This document shows positions 25,627 to 35,164 of a stretch of DNA of 44,064 bases, one piece after another. Source of the DNA: Bradyrhizobium semiaridum (GTDB taxonomy: Bacteria > Pseudomonadota > Alphaproteobacteria > Rhizobiales > Xanthobacteraceae); NCBI RefSeq assembly GCF_020329505.1, contig NZ_JAGKJJ010000037.1:1-44064 (forward strand), in the 5' to 3' direction. A program made the translations under genes and the position numbers. Numbering within the stretch: the first letter of the stretch is position 1; every line of letters begins with the position of its first letter. The notes beneath the pieces are model-generated. The model did no database searches. It saw nothing but the letters and a program-made list of their open reading frames with translations, and was not told the DNA's origin.

Positions 25627-26928
25627 ATGAGCATGTCCGGCATCTTTGCGCGCGTCGTTGCGGGGATCGGCGCCGTGGCGCTGGCGTATCGGCGGACCCA
25701 GGGCGCAGAGCCCAAGCCTGCCTGGGGCGCGACGCCGCAAATCCCGGAGGCGAAATCGCAAGGCGCGATCCCGACGCTGAAGATGCCGACGGCGAGGGGC
25801 TGGGACCAAGGCCAGAAGCCGACCGCCGCGCCCGGGCTCAAGGTCAACGCATTCGCGGCCGGGCTCGATCATCCGCGCTGGATCAGCGTGCTGCCCAACG
25901 GCGACGTCCTGATCGCGGAGGCGACGCAGATCGCCGGCAAGCCGCGCACCCTGTTCCACTATGCGATGCAGGCGACGATGCGGCGCGCCGCGGCGCTCGG
26001 CGTCAGCGCCGACCGCATCACGCTGCTGCGCGACCGCGACGGCGATGGCGTCGCCGAGATCCGCGGCGCCTTCATGGAGGGCTTGAGCCAGCCGTTCGGG
26101 ATGGCGCTGGTCGGCGACACCTTCTATGTCGGCAACACCGACGGCGTCGTCGCCTTTCCCTATGTCGCGGGCGCCGACCGCATCACCGCCGAGGGCCGCA
26201 AGCTCGTCACCTTCAAGCCCGGCGGTCACTGGACGCGCAGCCTGTTGCCGAGCGCGGACGGCAAGAAGCTCTATGCCGGCGTCGGTTCGCTCTCCAACAT
26301 CGCCGAGAGCGGCTTCGAGGTTGAGGAAGGACGCGCCGCGATCTACGAGCTCGATCTCGCCGCCGGCACCAGCCGCATCTTCGCCGGCGGGCTGCGCAAC
26401 CCGGTCGGGCTCGCATGGGAGCCGACCACGAATGTGCTGTGGACCGTGGTCAACGAGCGCGACGGCATCGGCGACGAGACGCCGCCGGATTATCTCACCT
26501 CGGTGCGCGATGGCGGTTTCTACGGCTGGCCGTACTGCTACTGGGGCCAGATCGTCGACGACCGCGTGCCGCAGGATGCCGCGATGGTCGCCAAGGCGAT
26601 CCAGCCGGACTACGCGCTCGGCGGCCACACCGCCTCGCTCGGCCTGTGCTGGATGCCGGCCGGCACGCTGCCCGGCTTTCCCGACGGCATGGCGATCGGC
26701 CAGCACGGCTCGTGGAATCGCTCGACGCTGTCGGGCTATAAGGTGGTGTTCGTGCCGTTCGAGAACGGCCGCCCTGCCGGCCCGGCGCGCGACATCCTGT
26801 CGGGGTTCCTCGCACCCGACGAGAAGGTGTCCTACGGCCGCCCGGTCGGCGTCGCGCTCGGCCCGGACCGCTCGCTGCTGGTCGCCGACGATGTCGGCAA
26901 TGTGATCTGGCGCGTCACGGGGGCGTAA
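25627..26928 (+). CDS. PQQ-dependent sugar/sorbosone dehydrogenase-like beta-propeller
   Basis: A 433-residue protein of the L-sorbosone dehydrogenase / soluble glucose dehydrogenase superfamily, periplasmic enzymes that oxidise sugars or aldoses with pyrroloquinoline quinone. Propeller signatures include GLDHPRWISVLPNGDVLIAE, a DRDGDG calcium-type loop, GHWTRSLLPSADGKKLYAGVGS, GLRNPVGLAWEP, DGGFYGWPYCYWG and GRPVGVALGPDRSLLVADD. The N-terminus has a hydrophobic run (about 8-20) but no clear AXA cleavage site, so export is likely yet the signal is atypical. GGGGAAG precedes ATG 25627. ATG 25633 is an alternative. No PQQ synthesis gene or cytochrome partner is nearby. The substrate is unknown. 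Confidence 0.87.
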   Translation: MSMSGIFARVVAGIGAVALAYRRTQGAEPKPAWGATPQIPEAKSQGAIPTLKMPTARGWDQGQKPTAAPGLKVNAFAAGLDHPRWISVLPNGDVLIAEATQIAGKPRTLFHYAMQATMRRAAALGVSADRITLLRDRDGDGVAEIRGAFMEGLSQPFGMALVGDTFYVGNTDGVVAFPYVAGADRITAEGRKLVTFKPGGHWTRSLLPSADGKKLYAGVGSLSNIAESGFEVEEGRAAIYELDLAAGTSRIFAGGLRNPVGLAWEPTTNVLWTVVNERDGIGDETPPDYLTSVRDGGFYGWPYCYWGQIVDDRVPQDAAMVAKAIQPDYALGGHTASLGLCWMPAGTLPGFPDGMAIGQHGSWNRSTLSGYKVVFVPFENGRPAGPARDILSGFLAPDEKVSYGRPVGVALGPDRSLLVADDVGNVIWRVTGA

Positions 26929-27149
26929 CGCTGATCACACCGACCTGGTCTCGCCGTCGTCTATCGCGCAGCGCGGCGGATTTGTCATGCCCGCGATGGA
27001 GGGGAACTCGAACGACCGCGCCGATCGCTCTGAAGCGACTAAAACCGGAATGAAATCCGACACGCTTTTCAACCATGTCCCTTGAGTGTTCCTCAACCTC
27101 CGCCGCCGATGCTTCGCCGCGTCGAAGCGATCCACGAGGAGCACAGCGA

Positions 27150-27497
27150 ATGCCGGCCAAAGCACGAGCGACCGCGACCAAGCCCCAGGCGCTGGAGCGC
27201 GAAGACATCCTGAACGCGCACGCCATCAGCACGCTGAGCGCGGGCGCCGTGAGCGCGATGAGCGCGGTCGGGGCCGCCGTCATCAAGAAGAACAAGGCCG
27301 CGCTCGGCAAGAACCCGGACTGGTTCTGGCACATGTTCGCCAAATGCGAAGCCAAGGCCGCGCGCCTCGCCGAACAGGCCGCACGCGATCCGAATGCCTG
27401 GGGCGATGCGACCTTCATCGAGACCTATGCCAGCCAGCTGCCGAAGCTGCTGACCGCGGCGCTGGACGCGCACGAGAAGGCGCTGAAGGCGAAGTAG
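27150..27497 (+). CDS. Small helical protein of unknown function
   Basis: A 115-residue soluble, Ala/Lys-rich, almost entirely helical protein. Residues 20-45 (LNAHAISTLSAGAVSAMSAVGA) are apolar, followed by KNPDWFWHMFAKCEAKAARLA and FIETYASQLPKLLTAALDAHEKAL. The pattern is reminiscent of phasin-like helical proteins, but no family can be named. GAGGAG before ATG 27150 favours this start over the upstream in-frame ATG at 27075. Confidence 0.65.
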   Translation: MPAKARATATKPQALEREDILNAHAISTLSAGAVSAMSAVGAAVIKKNKAALGKNPDWFWHMFAKCEAKAARLAEQAARDPNAWGDATFIETYASQLPKLLTAALDAHEKALKAK

Positions 27498-27534
27498 AGC
27501 CGCGGCGCGGTAGGCCCTGCAACAAATTGCGTGT

Positions 27535-27646
27535 CGTCCTGGCGAAAGCCAGGACCCATTACCCCAAACATCAATTGTTGCACGATGCTGGGGCCGCGAT
27601 CCCGTTCACAACCAAATGTTATGGGTCTTGGCTTTTGCCAGGACGG
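27535..27646. repeat. Intergenic palindromic repeat (cgtcctggcgaaagccaggac type)
   Basis: The outer arms cgtcctggcgaaagccaggacccat (27535 onward) and atgggtcttggcttttgccaggacgg (to 27646) are complementary with a few mismatches. Each arm is itself a small hairpin. This is the same family as the fragment at 1-60. Confidence 0.75.
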
Positions 27647-27671
27647 CATCGTGTTTGTTGCGCGATCCCAA

Positions 27672-27780
27672 CCCGTCATCCTGAGGAGCGCGCTCCTGCG
27701 CGCGTCTCGAAGGATGAATCGGCCCGGCTGGTGGCTTCGATCCTTCGAGGCTCGCAAGAGCTCGCACCTCAGGATGACGG
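27672..27780. repeat. Intergenic palindromic repeat (cccgtcatcctgagg type)
   Basis: The arms ccgtcatcctgagg (27673) and cctcaggatgacgg (27780) are exact complements, and the inner arms ctcgaaggat / atccttcgag are also exact. The long hairpin lies between the ends of a plus-strand gene and the convergent oxyR-like gene, so it may also act as a terminator. Confidence 0.85.
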
Positions 27781-27810
27781 ATCAAGCAGCGGGGCGGGGG
27801 GCTCAAACCC

Positions 27811-28764
27811 TCACGCCACCTTCCGCCGCCCCGCTCGCTTCGCCGCATCCTTCGCGCCACCCTTCGGCGCACGCAATTCTTCCGCGGCGAGTGCGACCAC
27901 CTCGGAGATCTGCTGCAATTGTGCGGCGAGCGGGCTGGTCTTGCGCCAGACCATGCCGATGGTGCGCGACGGCTGCGGGTTCTTGAAGCGCGACAGCGTG
28001 ACCGGAGCCGAGCGGGTCTCGACGCCGACCGCCATCTCCGGGATCAGCGTGACGCCGATGCCGGCGCCGACCATCTGCACCAGGGTCGACAGCGAGCTGG
28101 CGTCCAGCACCTCGCGCGGCGGCGAGGACTGCATGTTGCAGAACGACAGCGCCTGGTCGCGGAAGCAGTGGCCTTCCTCGAGCAGCAGGAGCCGCATCTC
28201 GCGCAGCATCTCGGCGCTCGGCACCGGCGTTCCCGCCGCCTCGCCCGGCCGCACCAGCAAGAAGTTTTCCGAGAACAGCGCGACCTCGGTCAGCGACGGC
28301 TCCGATACCGGCAGCGCCACGATCGCGGTGTCGAGCCGGCCCTCGGCGACCTCCTTGATCAGCTTCGGCGTCAGCGTCTCGCGGACATGGATGTCGAGTT
28401 CCGGATGCAGCCGCGCCAGCGTCTCGATCACTTTCGGCAGCAGATACGGCGCGATGGTGGGGATCATGCCGACGCGCAAGCGGCCGGCCAGCTTGTCGCG
28501 CGAGGCGCGGGCGAAATCGCCGAGCTCGTCGACCGAGCGCAGGATGTCGCGGACCCGGTGCAGCAGTTCCTCGCCGAACGCGGTCAGCGCCACCTGCCGC
28601 GCGTTGCGCTCGATCAAGACGCCGCCGACGGCCTGTTCCATCTCGCGGATCTGCATCGACAGCGCCGGCTGCGAGATCGCACAGGCCTCCGCGGCGCGTC
28701 CGAAATGGCCGTGGCGGGCCAGCGCATCGAAATATCTGAGTTGCCGGAGTGTGACATTTATCAT
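27811..28764 (-). CDS. oxyR: OxyR-type LysR-family peroxide sensor/regulator
   Basis: A 317-residue LysR-family activator. The N-terminal helix-turn-helix is LRQLRYFDALARHGHFGRAA followed by ISQPALSMQIREME. The effector domain carries the OxyR redox motif LLEEGHCFRDQALSFC, with C200 and C209 matching C199 and C208 of E. coli OxyR, so it should sense hydrogen peroxide by disulfide formation. The C-terminal tail is Lys/Arg-rich (GGAKDAAKRAGRRK). It is divergent from katG across 118 bases, the arrangement in which OxyR controls katG and itself. The assignment rests on the cysteine pair and this context. Confidence 0.93.
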   Translation of the reverse strand: MINVTLRQLRYFDALARHGHFGRAAEACAISQPALSMQIREMEQAVGGVLIERNARQVALTAFGEELLHRVRDILRSVDELGDFARASRDKLAGRLRVGMIPTIAPYLLPKVIETLARLHPELDIHVRETLTPKLIKEVAEGRLDTAIVALPVSEPSLTEVALFSENFLLVRPGEAAGTPVPSAEMLREMRLLLLEEGHCFRDQALSFCNMQSSPPREVLDASSLSTLVQMVGAGIGVTLIPEMAVGVETRSAPVTLSRFKNPQPSRTIGMVWRKTSPLAAQLQQISEVVALAAEELRAPKGGAKDAAKRAGRRKVA

Positions 28765-28882
28765 CAGATTATCTTATCGACGCGATCATTAAAGTCAATT
28801 TCACCTGATGGACCGGGCCGCGTAGAATCATTCTTGGAAGAGCTCCAGCACATTCCAAAATCCATCACCTCGGAGAAGAAAC
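28765..28882. promoter_or_regulatory. oxyR-katG divergent control region
   Basis: This 118-base region has several symmetries. TTATC-GACGC-GATCA near 28772-28786 is a LysR-type T-N11-A half-palindrome. AGAA-TCA-TTCT (28824-28834) is a perfect inverted repeat resembling the core of the Irr iron-control element. TTGGAA (28834-28839) and TTCCAA (28853-28858) form a third inverted repeat with 13 bases between. Which of these binds OxyR cannot be settled from sequence. CGGAGAAG serves as ribosome-binding site for katG. Confidence 0.5.
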
Positions 28883-31063
<2,181 letters not shown>

Positions 31064-31087
31064 GCGGACGGCACGGGACAGACGACA

Positions 31088-31115
31088 AGAGGGCGGCGCT
31101 GCGGCGCCGCCCTCT
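31088..31115 (+). terminator. Intrinsic terminator of katG
   Basis: A perfect 12-bp stem (AGAGGGCGGCGC / GCGCCGCCCTCT) with loop TGCG begins 25 bases after the katG stop and is followed by cgcatttc. The T-run is short, but the stem is very stable. Confidence 0.85.
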
Positions 31116-31161
31116 CGCATTTCAGGGGTGTAGAAAGGCTTTCGAGCCTTGCCGCTGCGCT

Positions 31162-31362
31162 TCAGTCGTGCAGCTTCATGTCCCGGATCATCGCCTCGAC
31201 CTCCGCCCGCGTCGGCGACGCCGGCATAGCTCGCGCCGCGCTGCCGGCCATGTAGGCCGCATCGCACCGCGTCGCGTCACGTGGGGATTCGACGATCGCG
31301 GTCAGGCTCGCCCAGCAAACGAACAGCGCCACGATCCAGTCCAGCACATTGGATGCCGTCAT
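31162..31362 (-). CDS. Small hypothetical protein with one membrane helix
   Basis: A possible 66-residue product starting MTASNVLDWIVALFVCWASL, one hydrophobic helix (about residues 6-24) followed by a hydrophilic tail ending EVEAMIRDMKLHD. The tail resembles a short amphipathic helix. No good ribosome-binding site precedes the ATG at 31362, and the open frame continues upstream into repeat sequence. It may be real or chance. Confidence 0.4.
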   Translation of the reverse strand: MTASNVLDWIVALFVCWASLTAIVESPRDATRCDAAYMAGSAARAMPASPTRAEVEAMIRDMKLHD

Positions 31363-31491
31363 CACAGCACCAGCATCAGCATTGTCATGCCGCAATGGTG
31401 CAACCGGCGCCGGGCCAGTGCAATTCGGAAGGCGCGAAACGTAGCTTCGGCGTTTCCGAGCGATTGAAGCGCCGCCGCCGCATCGAAAGTG

Positions 31492-31629
31492 CTCTCCCTC
31501 TCCCGCTTGCGGGGAGGAGGGCTGGGGTGGGGACTCTCTCCACGAGTCGCATCGCGGAGAGAGCCCCCACCCGCGTCGCAATTCATGCGATGCGACCTCC
31601 CCCGCAAGCGGGAGAGGTGCAGCGAGCCT
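31492..31629. repeat. Intergenic inverted repeat (ctctcccgcttgcgggg type)
   Basis: The arms ctctcccgcttgcgggg (near 31496) and cccccgcaagcgggagagg (to about 31618) are complementary. Inner blocks ctctctcc...ggagagag (31533-31564) and cgcatcg...cgatgcg are also self-complementary. The copy at 36426-36547 is of the same general class. Confidence 0.75.
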
Positions 31630-31656
31630 GAGGTGACGTTGGTGCCGCTACTACCG

Positions 31657-32667
31657 CTACTCCGTCCGCGCCCGGCGTCCCTCGATCGGGTAGGCGGGAT
31701 CGTTGAACCCTGGCGTCGAGGGATGGCCGGCCGCCACCAGGCGGTCGATCAGCGCCTCGTCCTCGGTGGTGAAGCGATAGTCGAGCGCGCTGATGTAGTC
31801 GTCCCACTGCGCCTCGGTGCGGGGACCGGCGATCACCGCGCTGACGAACGAGGAGTTCAGCACCCACGACACCGCGAACTGCCCGGCCGTGATGCCGCGG
31901 GCCTCGGCATGGCGCTTGATCTGCTGCGCGAGCTGCAGCGATTCGGGGCGCCATTCGGTCTGCATCATGCGCTTGTCGTTGCGTCCGGCGCGGGTGTCGG
32001 CGGGCGGCGCCGCGTCGGGTGCGTATTTGCCGGTCAGCACGCCGCGCGCCAGCGGGCTGTAGGGCACGATGCCGAGCCCGTAGAAATGACAGGCCGGGAA
32101 ATGCTCGACCTCGGGCATCCGGTTCATCGCGTTGTAATAGGGTTGGCTCGCGATCGGGCGATCGATGCCGAGCCGGTCGCAGATGTTGCAGATCTCGGCG
32201 ACGCGCCAGGCGCGGTAGTTGGAGACGCCGAAATAGCGCACCTTGCCTGATCGGATCAGGTCGCCCATCGCGCGCACTGTCTCGTCGAGCGCCGTGGTGT
32301 GGTCTTCCTTGTGCAGATAGTAGATGTCGATGGTGTCGGTGCCGAGCCGCTTCAGGCTCGCATCGCACGCCTGGAATACCCAGCGCCGCGACAGCCCGCC
32401 ATGGTTGGGATCGTCGCCGATCGGGTTGGCGAGCTTGGTCGCCAGCACCCAGTTGGATCGCTGGCTGGAGATCGCGCGCCCGACCACCTCCTCGGACTTG
32501 CCGCCATTATAGGCGTCGGCGCTGTCGATGAAGTTGATGCCGGCCTCGCGCGCCTTGGCGATGATCCGCGCCGACGTCGCCTCGTCGGTCGGTCCGCCGA
32601 ACATCATGCTGCCGAGGCAGATCGGCGAAATTTTCAAGCCGCTGCGGCCGAGCTGGCGGTATTGCAT
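31657..32667 (-). CDS. Aldo/keto reductase
   Basis: A 336-residue NADP(H)-dependent oxidoreductase with a TIM-barrel fold. The catalytic tetrad is D48 and Y53 (FIDSADAYNGGKSEEVVGRA), K78 (WVLATKLAN) and H119 (DIYYLHKED). Other landmarks are GKVRYFGVSNYRAW, IVPYSPLARGVLTGKY and AVIAGPRTEAQ, which places it with the voltage-gated-channel beta-subunit-like / YajO-type reductases. GGGAGCTC stands before ATG 32667. It may form an operon with the thioesterase gene directly upstream (10-base gap). The substrate is unknown. Confidence 0.93.
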   Translation of the reverse strand: MQYRQLGRSGLKISPICLGSMMFGGPTDEATSARIIAKAREAGINFIDSADAYNGGKSEEVVGRAISSQRSNWVLATKLANPIGDDPNHGGLSRRWVFQACDASLKRLGTDTIDIYYLHKEDHTTALDETVRAMGDLIRSGKVRYFGVSNYRAWRVAEICNICDRLGIDRPIASQPYYNAMNRMPEVEHFPACHFYGLGIVPYSPLARGVLTGKYAPDAAPPADTRAGRNDKRMMQTEWRPESLQLAQQIKRHAEARGITAGQFAVSWVLNSSFVSAVIAGPRTEAQWDDYISALDYRFTTEDEALIDRLVAAGHPSTPGFNDPAYPIEGRRARTE

Positions 32668-32677
32668 CGGGAGCTCC

Positions 32678-33109
32678 CTAGCTGTCGTTCTTCAAAATCT
32701 TGAACACACCGTTCGCCATGGCGATGCAGCGCTTCTCGACCATCACTTCCGTCGTGATGAAAATCAGGCTGCGGGTGGAGCGCACGACGCGGGGGCGGGT
32801 GGTCAGGATCTCGCCGATCTTGCCGGCCTCGACGAAATGGGTGTCGAGCTGCACGGTCGCCAGCGTCGGCTTGCCGGAGACGAAACGCGCGGTCATGCCG
32901 CAAGCGCGGTCGGCGAAGGTCATGATCACGCCGCCCTGTACCAGGCCGCGCCGATTGTGATGCTTGTCCTCGGTGATCAGCGCGAATTCCGGTGCGCCGT
33001 CGACCATGCGCTGCCAGAGCGGGCCGACCAGCTGCAGGAAACCGCTGGTGTCGACGACCGTCCAGCCGTGGGATTTGAGCTTGTCCGCCGTCGTGGTGTG
33101 ATGGTCCAT
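32678..33109 (-). CDS. PaaI-type hotdog thioesterase
   Basis: A 143-residue acyl-CoA thioesterase-like protein. The hotdog signature is RRGLVQGGVIMTFADRACGM, followed by LATVQLDTHFVEAGKIGEIL and the strand ARPRVVRSTRSLIFITTEV-like region ending in ANGVFKIL. The His-Gly-Gly of many PaaI proteins is replaced by Val-Gln-Gly-Gly. The start is uncertain: ATG 33109 (MDHHTTTADKL) or ATG 33139 ten residues earlier, neither with a strong ribosome-binding site. It is ten bases from the aldo/keto reductase on the same strand and divergent from the Nudix gene. Confidence 0.85.
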   Translation of the reverse strand: MDHHTTTADKLKSHGWTVVDTSGFLQLVGPLWQRMVDGAPEFALITEDKHHNRRGLVQGGVIMTFADRACGMTARFVSGKPTLATVQLDTHFVEAGKIGEILTTRPRVVRSTRSLIFITTEVMVEKRCIAMANGVFKILKNDS

Positions 33110-33187
33110 TGCTTGCCGATGATTGATCGCAGGAGGCATGTGCCGATGGTCATTTCATCAAACGGGGGACTGTTGTAGTCAAGCTCA

Positions 33188-33817
33188 ATGGCCCGCACAT
33201 TTGACGATGCCACCCGGCGGAATATCGCAGAGCTCTGCGCAGCGTTCACACGCCTTTCGCCGGCAGACGCCATGCCTGATCTGAAGCGCGCCGCAGTCGC
33301 GATCGCGCTGACGGAAAGCGACGACGGCGACGGCACCGCCTTCCTGCTGACCCGCCGCAGCGCCAATCTGCGTGCGCATAGCGCGCAATGGGCGCTGCCG
33401 GGCGGGCGTTGCGATACCGGCGAGAGGCAGGCACAGGCGGCGCTGCGCGAATTGCATGAGGAGCTCGGCCTTGAGCTTGCCGAGAGTTCTGTGCTCGGCC
33501 TGCTCGACGATTATCCGACGCGCTCCGGCTACCTGATCACGCCGGTTGTGGTCTGGGCGGGCGAGCGGGCTGCGATCGTGCCGAACCCGGACGAGGTCGC
33601 TTCGGTGCATCGCATCGCGCTCGACGCGATCGAGGCCGCCGACGTCTTCAGCTTCGTCACGATCCCGGAGAGCACGCGGCGCGTCATTCGTTTCCGGCTC
33701 GGCGGCGCGCATATCCATGCGCCGACCGCCGCGCTGATCTATCAATTCCGCGAGGTGCTGGCCGGGCGCAGCACCCGCGTCGCCGATCTGGAGCAGCCGG
33801 TCTTCGCCTGGAAATAG
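33188..33817 (+). CDS. Nudix hydrolase, NudL/CoA-pyrophosphatase-like
   Basis: A 209-residue hydrolase that probably cleaves coenzyme A or a related nucleoside diphosphate derivative. The Nudix box G73-RCDTG-E79...REL-H-EE-LG is complete (GX5EX7REUXEEXGU). Upstream, LLTRRSANLRAHSAQWALPGG (residues 53-73) matches the extra motif LLT-R----LR-H---V-FPGG that marks the CoA pyrophosphatase subfamily. A Bug receptor follows 12 bases later in the same operon. The pairing is unusual and gives no direct functional clue. Confidence 0.9.
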   Translation: MARTFDDATRRNIAELCAAFTRLSPADAMPDLKRAAVAIALTESDDGDGTAFLLTRRSANLRAHSAQWALPGGRCDTGERQAQAALRELHEELGLELAESSVLGLLDDYPTRSGYLITPVVVWAGERAAIVPNPDEVASVHRIALDAIEAADVFSFVTIPESTRRVIRFRLGGAHIHAPTAALIYQFREVLAGRSTRVADLEQPVFAWK

Positions 33818-33829
33818 GGAGGAAACATA

Positions 33830-34801
33830 ATGAAGAAAATGATTGTCGCTGCCGCCGCTATGCTCGCCTTCACCGCAATGTCGCATCACGCGCAGGCGCA
33901 AAACTATCCGGCGCGGCCGATCACGCTGGTGATCCCGTTCGCGCCGGGCGGCAGCACCTCGATCGTCGGCCGCGGCGTCGCCGAGAAGATGGGCGAATTG
34001 CTCGGCGAGAAGGTCGTGGTCGACAATCGCCCGGGTGCCGGCGGCACCGTCGGCACCAAGGCGGTCGCCAAGAGCGATCCCGACGGCTACACGTTGTTGC
34101 TCGGCTACACCGGCACGCTGGCGATCGGCCCGTCGCTCTACAAGAACGCCGGCTATGATCCACGCAAGGATTTCGCGCCGATCGGCATGATCGGCAACGC
34201 GCCGAACTCGCTGGTGGTGCATCCGTCGTTTCCGGCCAAATCGGTGGCCGAACTGATCGCCTACGCCAAGGCCAATCCGGGCAAGGTCAATTTCGGATCG
34301 GCGGGTGCCGGCACCGCGAGCCACATCACCGGCGAATATTTCGCCCGCGCCGCCGGCATCACGCTGGTGCACATTCCCTACAAGGGCACGGGCCCCGCGC
34401 TCACCGATCTGCTTGGCGGCCACATCCCGATGGCGTTCGCGCCGATCCCGGCGTCGCACACCAATGTCGCGGCGGGCAAGCTGCGCGCGCTCGCGGTGAC
34501 CAGCTCGACGCGCTCCGGCCTGCTGCCTGACGTGCCGACCATCGCGGAGGCCGGACTGCCCGGCTTCGACGCCTCGCTGTATTACGGCCTGGTGGCGCCT
34601 GCCGGCACGCCGCGGCCGATCATCGACAAGCTCAACAAGGCGCTGCGCGCGGCGCTGGCCTCGGAGGAGGTGAAGCAGCAGCTCGGCAATGACGGCACCG
34701 ACATCACACCTGGTACTCCCGAGGACTACGCCGGCTTCATCGACAAGGACGAGAAGAAGTGGGCGCAACTGGTCAAGGCGAGCGGCGTCGAGCAGGAGTA
34801 G
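33830..34801 (+). CDS. Bug-type (TctC) periplasmic solute-binding receptor
   Basis: A 323-residue receptor of the same family as the one at 3833. Residues 1-24 are a signal peptide ending AQAQ. The mature protein shows YPARPITLVIPFAPGGSTS, DNRPGAGGTVGTKAVAKSDP, IPYKGTGPALTDLLGGHIPM and LPDVPTIAEAGLPGFD. GGGAGG before ATG 33830 is strong. It follows the Nudix gene within 12 bases. No TctA/TctB membrane genes are near, so this is an orphan receptor. A short secreted-protein gene on the other strand overlaps its last 29 bases. Confidence 0.93.
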   Translation: MKKMIVAAAAMLAFTAMSHHAQAQNYPARPITLVIPFAPGGSTSIVGRGVAEKMGELLGEKVVVDNRPGAGGTVGTKAVAKSDPDGYTLLLGYTGTLAIGPSLYKNAGYDPRKDFAPIGMIGNAPNSLVVHPSFPAKSVAELIAYAKANPGKVNFGSAGAGTASHITGEYFARAAGITLVHIPYKGTGPALTDLLGGHIPMAFAPIPASHTNVAAGKLRALAVTSSTRSGLLPDVPTIAEAGLPGFDASLYYGLVAPAGTPRPIIDKLNKALRAALASEEVKQQLGNDGTDITPGTPEDYAGFIDKDEKKWAQLVKASGVEQE

Positions 34802-35021
34802 GGTGGTGATGAGCGCGCGACTTGCGCCGCTGCGTCTGCGCGGCGGCCGGCCGTTCGGCCGGTGCCGTCGCCGCGGGTTCCGGCGGTGCGCGCGAGACGT
34901 TGTCGTAGCAGGTGAAGCGTGACCGCGTGTCCGGGAACAGGCCGCAATCCGGACGCTCGGCGCGCAGCGACGTCGCGAACGTCAGCGCGGCGGTGGCGGC
35001 GAGCCAGATCGCGATCCTCAT
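34773..35021 (-). CDS. Small secreted protein with DUF-like CysCys pattern
   Basis: An 82-residue protein with a signal peptide (MRIAIWLAATAALTFATSLRA, residues 1-21), a short core with two cysteines (DCGLFPDTRSRFTCYDNVSR) and a Pro/Ala/Arg-rich basic tail. GGGAGG seven bases before ATG 35021 supports this start. The 3' end overlaps the receptor gene at 34801. The function is unknown. The Cys-x2 to Cys-TCYD pattern recalls small periplasmic proteins widespread in rhizobia. Confidence 0.65.
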   Translation of the reverse strand: MRIAIWLAATAALTFATSLRAERPDCGLFPDTRSRFTCYDNVSRAPPEPAATAPAERPAAAQTQRRKSRAHHHPTPARRRSP

Positions 35022-35164
35022 GGGCAGCCTCCCTATGCGTCGGAACGGCCTCTGACAGAACACCGCACCCTGGCGGTTTTTCTGGACATGATCGCGGCAT
35101 CCCGCCGCCCTCCGGGCAATTAATTCCGGGCTGACTTCGCGGTCGCGCTTGCTACAAGGGGGCG

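Noticed and set aside
26935..27165. Minus-strand open frame of 76 residues between 26929 and 27149
   Set aside because: There is no start signal or domain, and it overlaps the supported plus-strand gene. It may be repeat-derived.
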